In this document: one piece after another, positions 42,553-51,025 of the stretch
Layout: the number at the start of each line of letters is the position of its first letter
Position numbering within the stretch: the stretch's first letter is position 1
Assembly (NCBI RefSeq): GCF_022829635.1
Contig: NZ_JAKSYO010000206.1
Span: 61,167 to 125,166 of the forward strand
DNA: 64,000 nucleotides
Direction of reading: 5' to 3'
Source of the DNA: Methylobacterium sp. E-066
Lineage (GTDB): Bacteria > Pseudomonadota > Alphaproteobacteria > Rhizobiales > Beijerinckiaceae
Notes under the pieces: generated by a model
The model's input: only the letters and a program-made list of their open reading frames with translations
Database searches by the model: none
Told to the model about the DNA's origin: nothing
Position numbers and translations under genes: made by a program

Positions 42553-42936
42553 TCAGTCCTTCGCGGCAGCTTTCTTCGGCGCCGCCTTCTTGGCGGTTCC
42601 TTTGCCGGCACTCTTGGCGGCGATCTTGGCCGCCGCCTTGGCTGCCTTCTCGTCCGCCTTGGCCTGCGCGTCGGCGGCCTTGGTCTGGGCCTCCGCGGCC
42701 TTGGTCTCGGCCTCGGCGGCTTCCTTGGCCAGGCGCAGGGAGCGCAGCTTCAGAGTCCGCTCGTCGATCGCCTTGATCGACGCGTGATGCTCGGCCATCG
42801 CCTGCGCGCCCTCGCGGGCCATGCGCTCGGCACGCTCGGCCCGTTCCGCACGGTTGTCGGCCCGGGTCTTGGCTTCCGCTTCCGCGTCGCGGATGTCCTC
42901 GGCCTCGTCGAGGTCGGTCTCAGTCTCGTCGCTCAT
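42553..42936 (-). CDS. Coiled-coil protein with Lys/Ala-rich tail
   Basis: A 127-residue protein of unknown family. Residues 1-30 are acidic; residues 25-95 are Glu/Arg/Ala-rich with a heptad-like spacing suggesting a long helix or coiled coil; residues about 95-127 are Lys/Ala repeats (KKAAPKKAAAKD), like histone H1 tails. Nucleic-acid binding by the tail is an inference. The ATG at 42936 is preferred to an upstream in-frame start. It is followed closely by the BrnA-like gene, probably in one transcript. Confidence 0.6.
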   Translation of the reverse strand: MSDETETDLDEAEDIRDAEAEAKTRADNRAERAERAERMAREGAQAMAEHHASIKAIDERTLKLRSLRLAKEAAEAETKAAEAQTKAADAQAKADEKAAKAAAKIAAKSAGKGTAKKAAPKKAAAKD

Positions 42937-43238
42937 CCTGTGCCTTTCGCCCCGGTCCAGCGGCACCGCCGCCTGCGCATCGCGCGCCGGAACGGTCTCT
43001 GGAGCGGGTCCGGCCTGTTCGAGGGGTGGAGGGCAAGGCCGGACGATCCGCCCCGCCGCGCCGTCCTGGGACGACTGTTCGAGGCCGTGATCACCACCGC
43101 ATTAGCACGCGCGCAGGCCGGATGGCGAATCCGGCCTGTTGATCGTGCAGGACAGGCGAGCGTATTCGTCTTGCGTCGCGAGGCGCTTGTTCAATCGAGA
43201 CCGGCGCCTCTGCCGCGCCAAGCGTTGTCTATTGGCAC
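42937..43238. other. Intergenic region downstream of tonB
   Basis: About 300 bases between tonB and the coiled-coil gene. Apart from the hairpin at 43114-43138 and the probable promoter of the coiled-coil gene near 42940-43000, no gene is supported. Confidence 0.4.
43114..43138 (-). terminator. Strong hairpin downstream of tonB
   Basis: CAGGCCGGAT pairs exactly with ATCCGGCCTG across a five-base loop GGCGA. It lies 100 bases beyond the tonB stop on the minus strand. There is no T run, so it may slow polymerase or protect the mRNA end instead of acting as a classic terminator. Confidence 0.45.
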
Positions 43239-44225
43239 TCAACGCACGCGATAGTTGAGCGGGATCGTGATCGAAAGGCTCGGTTGCGTCACGCCGGCCG
43301 GCGCCGCCGGCATGCCGCCCCGCACCGCCGCCAGCGCCGCGCTGTCGATCTGGCCGACGCCGCTCGACCGGGCGAGGCCCGCGCCGCTCACCGCCCCAGA
43401 GCGCGACACGGTGAACCGGACCATGGCGGTGCCCCCGGCGGTACCGGCGGCGGCGCCCGGGTTCATCCGGCCGTGGATCGCCGCGCTGATCGCCCCGGTC
43501 CATTGACGCAGCGCGCTCGGATCGCTGCCCGCCGCGGCCCGGCCGGCGGCGTTCTGGCGCGCTGCGGAAGCCGAATTGCGTGCCTCGGCGCCCTGCTGCG
43601 CCTTGGCTTGCTTCGCCTTGGCTTCGCGGGCGGCCTTCAGCTTCGCTTCGCGGATTTCCTCGAGACGCTCCTCGCGCTTCTGCTCGCGCAGCTTCTCTTC
43701 GCGGATCTTGCGCAGCTTCGCCTCGCGCTCGGCCTTGATCTTCGCCGGATCCGGCGTCGGCTTCGGCGGCTCCTCGGTCTTGGCGACCTCGGTCGGGGGC
43801 GGTGCCAGAGGCTCGGCCGCCTCGGAGGACGAGGTTATGACGCCGCTCTGGGCCTCCACCGGCACGGCCTCCTGCGGCGGCTCGGTGATGGCCTGGGTCT
43901 CGTCGGGCTTGACCTCGGTCATCTCGGGCGGCGGCGGCTGCACGGCCTCGTCGGGCGGCAGCTCCACGGGCTTGGTCTCCGGGGGCGCCTCCTGGCTCAT
44001 CTGCTGCTCGGCCGGCGCCTCGGTCGCCGCGTCGGTCATCACCGGCGCCAGATCGATCGAGATCTGCTGCTCGCCGGGGGGCGCCGGCGGCGTCAGCCGG
44101 TAGAACATCACCGCCGCGAGCACGAGCGCGTGCAGCACGAACGCGACCAGGAAGGCGAGGAGCAGCCCCGAGGGGCCGCGCTCGCCGGGGCCCGCCGGCA
44201 GATCCGTCGAAGTCAGCGTGCTCAT
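43239..44225 (-). CDS. tonB: TonB-family energy transducer
   Basis: A 328-residue protein. One N-terminal membrane span (about residues 20-42, LLLAFLVAFVLHALVLAAVM) is followed by a periplasmic Pro/Glu-rich stretch with KPVELPP and EPPKPTPDP, then a highly charged Lys/Arg/Glu helix (160-205), then the TonB C-terminal domain from about 235 (AISAAIHGRMNPGAA, then AMVRFTVSRSGAVS and LSITIPLNYRVR). It transmits the energy of ExbBD to outer-membrane receptors. It starts four bases after the exbD stop, so the genes are co-transcribed. Confidence 0.88.
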   Translation of the reverse strand: MSTLTSTDLPAGPGERGPSGLLLAFLVAFVLHALVLAAVMFYRLTPPAPPGEQQISIDLAPVMTDAATEAPAEQQMSQEAPPETKPVELPPDEAVQPPPPEMTEVKPDETQAITEPPQEAVPVEAQSGVITSSSEAAEPLAPPPTEVAKTEEPPKPTPDPAKIKAEREAKLRKIREEKLREQKREERLEEIREAKLKAAREAKAKQAKAQQGAEARNSASAARQNAAGRAAAGSDPSALRQWTGAISAAIHGRMNPGAAAGTAGGTAMVRFTVSRSGAVSGAGLARSSGVGQIDSAALAAVRGGMPAAPAGVTQPSLSITIPLNYRVR

Positions 44226-44229
44226 CGAT

Positions 44230-44703
44230 TCAGCGGGCGGTCTCTGCGGGGGCGGCCGGGGCCGCCGCGGCGGGGCCGCCCGGCGCCTGCGCGATCAGCG
44301 ACACCTTGGTGAAGCCCGCCTGACCGACGAGGCCCATCACCTGCATGATCTTGCCGTAGGGCACGTCCCGGTCGCCCCGCACCAGGATGACCTGGTCCTT
44401 GTCGGCGCCGGCCATCTCGCGCAGGCGTGGCACGAGGCTGTCCATGGTGAACACCTCCTTGGCGATCGACGGGTTGCCGTCCTTGTCGACCGTGACCTCC
44501 TGGGGCTTCTTCGACTGCGCCACCTTGGCAGCGGCAGTCTTGGGCAGCTGCACCGGCACGCCGGTGGTCATCAGCGGCGCCGCGACCATGAAAATGATCA
44601 GCAGGACGAGCATGACGTCCACCATCGGGGTGACGTTGATCTCGGACATCGGCATGTCGTCGAGGTCGTCATCGTCGCTTGCGCGGGGCGATGCCATCGC
44701 CAT
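44230..44703 (-). CDS. exbD: ExbD-family biopolymer transporter subunit
   Basis: A 157-residue inner-membrane protein. A single span (MVDVMLVLLIIFMVAAPLMT) after MSEINVTPM contains the conserved membrane Asp (VDVML) needed for proton passage. The periplasmic part has VTVDKDGNPSI and VILVRGDRDVPYGKIMQVM, typical of ExbD/TolR. The start at 44703 has GGAG eight bases upstream; a second ATG at 44697 is possible. Adjacent to tonB and exbB, so it is ExbD, not TolR. Confidence 0.88.
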   Translation of the reverse strand: MAMASPRASDDDDLDDMPMSEINVTPMVDVMLVLLIIFMVAAPLMTTGVPVQLPKTAAAKVAQSKKPQEVTVDKDGNPSIAKEVFTMDSLVPRLREMAGADKDQVILVRGDRDVPYGKIMQVMGLVGQAGFTKVSLIAQAPGGPAAAAPAAPAETAR

Positions 44704-44755
44704 GGCGGCGTCTCCGGTTGGTTGCGGTCGGCCCGGTGCGGGCCATGGTTTCAAG

Positions 44756-44807
44756 CGCTCGCGGCCGGATCGGTATCGGCGAGCACGTCAGATCGAAGGT
44801 TTGGAGC
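44756..44807. repeat. Dispersed repeat family A, third copy, between exbB and exbD
   Basis: Reads CGCTCGCGGCCGGATCGGTATCGGC, GAGCACGTCAGATCGAAGGTTTGGAGC across the interval. The CGAGCACGTCA...GAAGG...GGAGC part aligns with the other two copies. It lies inside an operon, in the 147-base gap between exbB and exbD, so it is transcribed and might process or differentiate the mRNA. Confidence 0.6.
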
Positions 44808-44850
44808 CCGGCCCCGTCGCGACGCGACGGGCAACGGTGCCGGTGGGCGC

Positions 44851-45546
<696 letters not shown>

Positions 45547-45670
45547 CGCGGGCTCCTGGTGTCATGCGGCCCAGGGCCGCCGTCTCGTCGAGGTGCGGCG
45601 AAAGCCGCTGACCGCCCGGCAGCTCTCGCCGCCGGGCGGTGTGGTCTCTGGGGCCTTCAGGCCGCCCGTA

Positions 45671-46150
45671 TCAGCGGTCGAAGGCGGGTCCGGCCTTGGT
45701 CTCGGTCTCGGTCCGGTCCAGGCAGGCCTCGCGGGCGGCCTCGCCGCCGTCGCAGGCCAGGACGTCGTTCAGCAGGACACGGCCGACCTTGGCGCAGGCG
45801 ATGCCCGGGAAGTCGAAGATCTTCACGGTGGTCTTGCGGGCCGGCAGAGGCCCGAGTTCGACCGCCACCCGCTTCTGGGCGACCCCGTCCGGATCGAAGG
45901 CGAACAGGTCGACCTTGTAGGATTTGAGGCCGGTCCCCTTGGCATTGTCGACCACCAGGGTCACCCGGCAGGCCTCGCCCGCGGTCTCGAGCTTGTTGAG
46001 CTGGAGCTTGAGCGGCGTCTTCTCGGCCGCGGCGTCCTGCGCCAGCGCCGAGACGACCAGGAGCGCCGAGAGCGCGAGGCAGGCCACCATATCGAGGGCG
46101 ATCCGCCCGATCCGGCGGCGGTACAAGGGGACGCTCAAGGCAACCACCAA
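45671..46150 (-). CDS. Exported hypothetical protein upstream of exbB
   Basis: A protein of up to 159 residues. The proposed start is TTG at 46150, with AGAGGA seven bases upstream, giving a basic n-region (RRRIGR) and a hydrophobic core ending ALAQDAAA, a good signal peptide; ATG at 46090 is the alternative. The mature part has a beta-rich pattern and five Cys residues (EACRVTL, IACAKVG, LACDG, EACLD) that could form disulfides. I do not recognise the family. It precedes exbB by 124 bases on the same strand and may belong to the energy-transduction locus. Confidence 0.6.
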   Translation of the reverse strand: MVVALSVPLYRRRIGRIALDMVACLALSALLVVSALAQDAAAEKTPLKLQLNKLETAGEACRVTLVVDNAKGTGLKSYKVDLFAFDPDGVAQKRVAVELGPLPARKTTVKIFDFPGIACAKVGRVLLNDVLACDGGEAAREACLDRTETETKAGPAFDR

Positions 46151-46215
46151 ACCGATTTCCTCTTCTCTCAGATCCGGCCGGAGCCGAAGCACGCCGCCGC
46201 AGCGGCCGACGCAGT

Positions 46216-46707
46216 TCAGTGAAGTACGACCCTGCGCGGGCAAGTCGTAGGCGACAGGCGTTCGGCCGCCGCATCGAGGGTGGCGACGGCGGCCCGCACT
46301 GCCGCGACCAGGCGGGGCGCGGCGTCGCGCCCGGTGATCTCGGCCGCGGCCTCTTCGAGATCGGCCCAGAGCCGACGTCGTCCCCGGCCGATCAGCGCGA
46401 CCAGGGCGCATTCGTGGCCGGTGACGCGGCAGCAGCTCGCCGGCATGAACGACCAATCGTCCTCGCGCTCCGCCCGGAGTGCCCGAACGATCGCGACTAC
46501 GCTGGCGACGAAGCGGCATCCCTCGGCCGGGCCGAGCAACTGCTCGGCACCGTCGAAAGCGGCATTCCAGCAGGCGACATCGCTGGTCATGTACCCGGCA
46601 GCGACGAATCGGGCCACCGACAGCGCCAGGATGTCGGCTTCGTCGCCGCACACGTCGACGACGCGCTGCATCGCCGCATGACTTGCCGGGGTCGAAGGCA
46701 CGCTCAT
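46216..46707 (-). CDS. Hypothetical protein, helical, Cys-containing
   Basis: A 163-residue protein with no family I recognise. The ATG at 46707 is preceded by GGAG at five bases. The sequence is Ala-rich and predicted helical, with scattered Cys (DVCGDEAD, VACWNAAF, EGCRFVA, ASCCRVTGHECALV). The ASCCRVTGHEC segment could bind a metal, but no known motif matches. It is not a transmembrane protein. It lies between the exported hypothetical gene and the Hsp20 gene, on the minus strand. Confidence 0.55.
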   Translation of the reverse strand: MSVPSTPASHAAMQRVVDVCGDEADILALSVARFVAAGYMTSDVACWNAAFDGAEQLLGPAEGCRFVASVVAIVRALRAEREDDWSFMPASCCRVTGHECALVALIGRGRRRLWADLEEAAAEITGRDAAPRLVAAVRAAVATLDAAAERLSPTTCPRRVVLH

Positions 46708-47116
46708 CGGGGCTCCGGTGCGTCCCGCTAGGTTCGGGAATAGTTGATGAGAACCCGTCCAAAGCCGGACGATCACCAGCCGCGGCAGTAGCCACGACGG
46801 CTGCCGCAATCAAGACCCGGCGAGAAAATCAGAGCAGTTCCAAACTGTTAGACGAGAGCTTGACTGTCGACGGACTTGCTTAAACATCCCGGCGGTATAT
46901 GCCGAAACCTCCCGCCCGCCGCATCGGTTCGAGGGGGCCAATCGTGTTTGGGAAGCGAAATTAACCCGTTCCCTTGATGGGGTTGGGGGCCTCGGCCATA
47001 TCTCCGTCTTACCGGCGGCGTTTCGACCGGGGGAGCGCTGTCTTGCACGGGCTCCATGGCGTCGAGGTGCTCGGAGATCCGGGGCTGCGGCTAGTCCCAG
47101 GGTCGGAGGCCTCGCT
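46708..47116. other. Divergent intergenic region upstream of hsp20
   Basis: About 410 bases between a minus-strand hypothetical gene and hsp20. It carries the RpoH-like promoter listed separately. The leader from about 47008 to 47116 is G/C-rich and could fold over the GGAGG ribosome site; whether it is a heat-sensing RNA is not shown. No gene is supported here. Confidence 0.5.
46973..47001 (+). promoter_or_regulatory. RpoH (sigma-32)-like promoter of hsp20
   Basis: CTTGAT at 46973-46978 and CCATAT at 46996-47001 are separated by 17 bases. This matches the alphaproteobacterial heat-shock promoter form CTTGA-N17-CCATAT-like. It lies about 115 bases before the hsp20 start, in the correct orientation. 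Assignment is by consensus only. Confidence 0.55.
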
Positions 47117-47563
47117 GTGAGGATGACGGCCGCAATGACTCGACCCTCGCCCTTCGGGCATCCGTTCCTGCTCGGCTTCGACGAGATCGAGCAGGCCCTC
47201 GATCGGGTCGCCAAGGGCGCCAACGACGGCTATCCCCCCTACAACATCGAGCGGCTTCCTCGCACCGAGCGGGAGCCGGAACGCCTGCGCATCACGCTGG
47301 CGGTGGCCGGCTTCACCCAGGAGCAGCTCGACGTGATGCTGGAGGACAGCCAACTCGTGGTCCGCGGCCGGCAGGTCGAGGAGCGCGAGCGGCACTTCCT
47401 GCACCGCGGCATTGCGGCGCGGCAGTTCCAGCGCACCTTCCTCTTGGCCGACGGCATGGAGGTTTTGGGGGCGGATCTCGCCAACGGCCTGCTCTCGATC
47501 GATCTCGTCCGGCCCGAGCCCGACCGGATCGTGCGCAAGATCGATATCGGCGCCCGAGGCTAG
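47117..47563 (+). CDS. Small heat-shock protein, Hsp20/IbpA family
   Basis: A 148-residue chaperone. The N-terminal FGHPFLLGFDEIEQALDRV is the rhizobial Hsp20 start; the alpha-crystallin domain runs from PPYNIERL through LRITLAVAGFTQEQLDVML, LVVRGRQ, FLHRGIAARQFQRTF and GLLSIDLVRP, the standard beta sandwich. The chosen GTG at 47117 has GGAGG seven bases before it; ATG at 47123 or 47135 is possible. It prevents aggregation of unfolded proteins. A DUF1150 gene follows, as in many alphaproteobacteria. Confidence 0.85.
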   Translation: MRMTAAMTRPSPFGHPFLLGFDEIEQALDRVAKGANDGYPPYNIERLPRTEREPERLRITLAVAGFTQEQLDVMLEDSQLVVRGRQVEERERHFLHRGIAARQFQRTFLLADGMEVLGADLANGLLSIDLVRPEPDRIVRKIDIGARG

Positions 47564-47711
47564 AGCGGTCCCGATTTCAAGGTCGGTCTGGACCCTGCGC
47601 GACGATGCCATAGGTCGATTGATTGGGCGCCGGACATCCCCACATCAGGATGGAACCGCCGGTGCCTCCGGGACCGGAGGTAGACGCTCTGCCACCCCAG
47701 GAGGGCAAGAC

Positions 47712-47996
47712 ATGACGAACCTGAACGTATCTCCCCTGACCCCCGCCGACCTCGACCCGACCGAGTTCAACCCGGCCGATCTCGCCGCCCTCGGCGAGGG
47801 CCATATCGCCTATGTCCGCCCGATCCGGTCCGACGAGGTGCGCCGTCTGTTCCCGCAGGCGCCGGAACTGATGCCCGGCCTCGACCTGTTCGCCCTGCTC
47901 TCGGCGAGCGGCGAGCCGATCATGCTGGCGGATTCCCGCGACGTGGTGTTGGCCAATGCGGTCGCCCAGGATCTCCACGCCGTCAGCCTGCACTGA
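47712..47996 (+). CDS. DUF1150-family protein
   Basis: A 94-residue protein. The sequence EFNPADLAALGEGHIAYVRPIRSDEV and LLSASGEPIMLADSRDVVLANAVAQDL is diagnostic of DUF1150, small proteins found next to hsp20 in alphaproteobacteria; their function is unknown. The ATG at 47712 has GGAGGGCAAG upstream. It is 148 bases after hsp20 and may be co-regulated with it. Confidence 0.88.
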   Translation: MTNLNVSPLTPADLDPTEFNPADLAALGEGHIAYVRPIRSDEVRRLFPQAPELMPGLDLFALLSASGEPIMLADSRDVVLANAVAQDLHAVSLH

Positions 47997-48005
47997 TCCT
48001 TGTGG

Positions 48006-48773
48006 TCAGGCGATTCCCGCCACCGCCGCCACGAGCCGCGCGATATCCTGCGGCCGTGACAGGCGGTGGTCGCCATCGGCGATCAGCGTGAGAACGGTGC
48101 CCTCGGCCGGGAGCCGGCCGACCGTCTTGAGGGCGTGGGCGTAGGGCACATCCGGGTCGCGCATGCCCTGGAGGATGTGGACCGGGCAGGCCGGATCGAA
48201 GGGGCCTTCGAGCAATCTGTTGCGGCGGCCGTCCTCGATCAGCGCGAGGGTGATCGGGTCGGGCTCGGGCGCATAATCGCTCGGCCGTTGAAGGATCCCA
48301 TCGCGCATCAGCGCGACACGTGCCAGCTCATCGAGCTGCGACCAGATCAGATCCTCTGTGAAATCCAGGGCCGGAGCGACCAGCACGAGCCCTGCGGTCT
48401 TTTGACCGCGCGCGGCCCGAGCCTGCGCGACCAGGCAGGCGATCCAACCGCCCATCGACGAGCCGACCAGGATCGGCGGCTCCGTGACGTAGCGCGCTAG
48501 CACCGCCTGTGCGTCTTCGAGCCAGGACGAGATGGTGCAATCGGCGAACGTGCCACCGGACGCGCCGTGGCCGGCATAGTCGAACCGGACCATGGCACGC
48601 CGCTGTTCGGCCGCCCAGGCGTCGAGGGCGGTCGCCTTGGTGGCGGTCATGTCGGAGCGGAATCCCCCGAGCCAGACCACCGGCGGCCCGGCGCCCTCGC
48701 GTACCCGTACGGCGATCCGCCGCGCGGCGGCTCCTTCGCCGACGGTGATGAAATCCGGCCCTGTATCGGTCAT
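48006..48773 (-). CDS. Alpha/beta hydrolase (ABHD10-like)
   Basis: A 255-residue cytosolic hydrolase. The nucleophile elbow is VGSSMGGW with Ser106; a strand with RDPDVPY and ADGDHRLS supply the likely Asp and His. VVWLGGFRSDM and FDYAGHGASGG are typical of the group containing mammalian ABHD10 and bacterial acyl-thioesterases. The ATG at 48773 is preceded by GGAGAG. It is convergent with DUF1150 by nine bases. Substrate unknown. Confidence 0.8.
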   Translation of the reverse strand: MTDTGPDFITVGEGAAARRIAVRVREGAGPPVVWLGGFRSDMTATKATALDAWAAEQRRAMVRFDYAGHGASGGTFADCTISSWLEDAQAVLARYVTEPPILVGSSMGGWIACLVAQARAARGQKTAGLVLVAPALDFTEDLIWSQLDELARVALMRDGILQRPSDYAPEPDPITLALIEDGRRNRLLEGPFDPACPVHILQGMRDPDVPYAHALKTVGRLPAEGTVLTLIADGDHRLSRPQDIARLVAAVAGIA

Positions 48774-48880
48774 CGATCTCTCCGCTAGGCCTCTATCGAA
48801 CTTGGCGAAGTCCTTCCCTGACCGGGTCGGCTTCAACCTCCGTTTACCGGACCGTAAAGCGCGACCGCGATGCTGGGGCA

Positions 48881-50167
48881 ATGGGTACGAGCATGTTGGA
48901 GATGCCGGCGGGAGGCTTGCGCTTCCTCGCCGACCGAGCGCGGATGGGTGATGTGACGCGCAGCCTGTCGAGCTTCCCCGCCGAAATCGATGTTCTCGCG
49001 GGCGCCCGGGTGCTTCAGATCATCCCGGAACTCGATGCCGGCGGCGCCGAGCGGACCACGGTCGACGTGGCCGCCGCCCTCGCGGCGGTAGGAGCCCGAG
49101 CGCTGGTCGCCACCGAGGGTGGGCGCCTGATCGGCGAGCTCCAGGCCAAGGGCGGCCACTGGCTGCGCTTCCCGGCCGCCTCGAAGAACCCGGCCCGCAT
49201 GGCGCTCAACGTCGTGCGGCTGATGGCCCTGTGCCGGCGCGAGGGCGTGCAGATCGTCCACGCCCGGTCGCGGGCGCCGGCCTGGGTGGCGCTCGGCGCC
49301 GCCCGCCGCCTCGGCCTGCCCTTCGTGACCACCTATCACGGCAGCTATTCCGGCCGCACCGGCGTGAAGGTGCTGTACAATTCGGTGATGGCCCGGGGCG
49401 ACGTGGTGATCGCCAATTCGCGCTACACCGCCGACCTGATCCACCAGCTCCATGCCGAGCAGGCCGGCGACCGCGTCCGAGTGATCCATCGGGGCACGGA
49501 CCTCGCGGTATTCAATCCGGTGGCGGTCGGCGCCGGTCGGGTCGAGGCCTTGCGCCGGGCCTGGAACGTCGCGCCGCACGAGCGGGTGATCCTGCTGGCC
49601 GCCCGGCTCACCGCCTGGAAAGGGCACCGCGTGCTGATCGACGCCGCCGCGCAGATGCGCGACCGGGGCGTCCCGGACCTCGCGGTGGTGCTCGCCGGCG
49701 ATCCGCAGGGACGAGCCTCCTACGAGCGCGAACTCGATGCCTTGATCGCCGCCCGCGGCCTCGGCGGCATCGTCCGCCGGGTCGGCCATTGCACCGACAT
49801 GCCGGCGGCGTTTCGGGCGGCTTCCGTGGTCGCCGTTCCGTCCGTAGAGCCCGAGGCGTTCGGCCGCTCGGCCGTGGAGGCCCAGGCGCTCGGCACGCCC
49901 GTGGTCGTGTCCGATCTCGGCGCCGTCCCCGAAACGGTTCTGGCGCCGCCGGACGTTGCGGCCAGCCAGCGGACCGGGTGGCGCGTGCCGCCCGGCGACG
50001 CGGGCGCGCTCGCTGCCGCCCTGACCGAAGCTTTGTCGCTCGGGGCCAGCGCGCGCGATGCGCTGGTCCGGCGCGGGCGCGCCCATGTCGAGGCGAACTT
50101 CTCGCTGGAGCGCATGGCCGGCGATACGCTGGCGGTCTACGCGCAGCTGCTCGGCCGAAACTCCTGA
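48881..50167 (+). CDS. Glycosyltransferase family 4 protein
   Basis: A 428-residue GT-B fold glycosyltransferase. N-terminal domain: VLQIIPELDAGGAERTTVDVA, LVATEGG, and TTYHGSYSGRTG. C-terminal domain: LLAARLTAWKGHRVLIDAAA, LVLAGDPQGR-like VVLAGDPQGR, and the donor-binding VPSVEPEAFGRSAVEAQALGTPVVVSD with the E-x7-E pattern. Such enzymes build lipopolysaccharide core or capsule sugars. The ATG at 48881 is kept although its ribosome site is weak; the protein shows no signal peptide. No other sugar genes are next to it. Confidence 0.88.
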   Translation: MGTSMLEMPAGGLRFLADRARMGDVTRSLSSFPAEIDVLAGARVLQIIPELDAGGAERTTVDVAAALAAVGARALVATEGGRLIGELQAKGGHWLRFPAASKNPARMALNVVRLMALCRREGVQIVHARSRAPAWVALGAARRLGLPFVTTYHGSYSGRTGVKVLYNSVMARGDVVIANSRYTADLIHQLHAEQAGDRVRVIHRGTDLAVFNPVAVGAGRVEALRRAWNVAPHERVILLAARLTAWKGHRVLIDAAAQMRDRGVPDLAVVLAGDPQGRASYERELDALIAARGLGGIVRRVGHCTDMPAAFRAASVVAVPSVEPEAFGRSAVEAQALGTPVVVSDLGAVPETVLAPPDVAASQRTGWRVPPGDAGALAAALTEALSLGASARDALVRRGRAHVEANFSLERMAGDTLAVYAQLLGRNS

Positions 50168-50385
50168 TCGCTGTGCGCGCCCCAGGGGACTGATGCCCGG
50201 GACGTGAGTCGGCGTTTCAACGCGCGGCCGATTATTTCGCGCCTCGCCCCGACACCCCGTTGACTCTGGCCGGGCTTCCTCCAACGTAGTATGTCCGGAA
50301 GAGACCGGAGCGGCTGGCGGTCAGGAGATCCTGGGAACGGGTGATCCGATCCGCCGTTTCGTCGTTGCAGCAGGAGACCGAAGCC

Positions 50386-50928
50386 ATTCGTAGACCGATG
50401 AGAGCCATGCCGGCCCCGCAGAAGGACGGGCCGCGCGCCAACCGCGACATCCGCGGGGTGCGGGAAGTGCAGCTGATCGACGATACCGGGCAGAACCGCG
50501 GCGTCGTTCCCTTCTTCGACGCGCTGACCCTCGCTGAGGAAGCCGGCCTCGATCTCGTGGAGATCGCGCCGAACTCGGTGCCGCCCGTCTGCAAGCTGCT
50601 CGATTACGGGCGCTTCCGCTTCAACGAGCAGAAGAAGCAGAACGAGGCGCGCAAGCGGCAGAAGACCGTCGAGGTCAAGGAGATCAAGCTCCGCCCCGGC
50701 ATCGACAAGCACGATTACGACACCAAGATGAAGTCGGTGCACCGCTTCTTCGAGGAGGGCGACAAGGTCAAGGTGACCCTGCGCTTCCGCGGTCGTGAGA
50801 TGGCTCACCAGGATATCGGCCTGCGCCTCCTGGAGCGCGTGAAGACCGAGACCGCCGAGATCGCCAAGGTGGAAAGCGAGCCGATGCTCGAAGGCCGCCA
50901 GATGATCATGATTCTGGCGCCGCGCTGA
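50386..50928 (+). CDS. infC: Translation initiation factor IF-3, probable ATT start
   Basis: The IF-3 sequence is clear: ANRDIRGVREVQLIDDTGQN, LDLVEIAPNSVPPVCKLLDYG, KTVEVKEIKLRPGIDKHDYD and GDKVKVTLRFRGREMAHQDIG. Its natural length is near 180 residues. Starting at ATT 50386, with GGAG nine bases before it, gives exactly 180 residues and an N-terminus (M)RRPMRAMPAPQKDG. The alternative GTG at 50341 adds 15 residues and has no good ribosome site; ATG 50398 gives 176 residues. E. coli infC starts with AUU, which lets IF-3 limit its own synthesis. A similar loop is inferred here. Confidence 0.85.
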   Translation: MRRPMRAMPAPQKDGPRANRDIRGVREVQLIDDTGQNRGVVPFFDALTLAEEAGLDLVEIAPNSVPPVCKLLDYGRFRFNEQKKQNEARKRQKTVEVKEIKLRPGIDKHDYDTKMKSVHRFFEEGDKVKVTLRFRGREMAHQDIGLRLLERVKTETAEIAKVESEPMLEGRQMIMILAPR

Positions 50929-50949
50929 TCCACTTGCGAATCGTTGTTC

Positions 50950-50975
50950 ACGCCGCCTCCTGACCGGGGCGGCGT
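50950..50975 (+). terminator. Hairpin downstream of infC
   Basis: ACGCCGCC pairs exactly with GGCGGCGT across a ten-base loop, 21 bases after the infC stop. Only a weak T-rich tail (TCGCGTTTG) follows, so termination may be partial. Confidence 0.5.
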
Positions 50976-51025
50976 TCGCGTTTGTGACGCTTCCGTCGCG
51001 GCGCGCGGACGACTATCTCCTGCCC

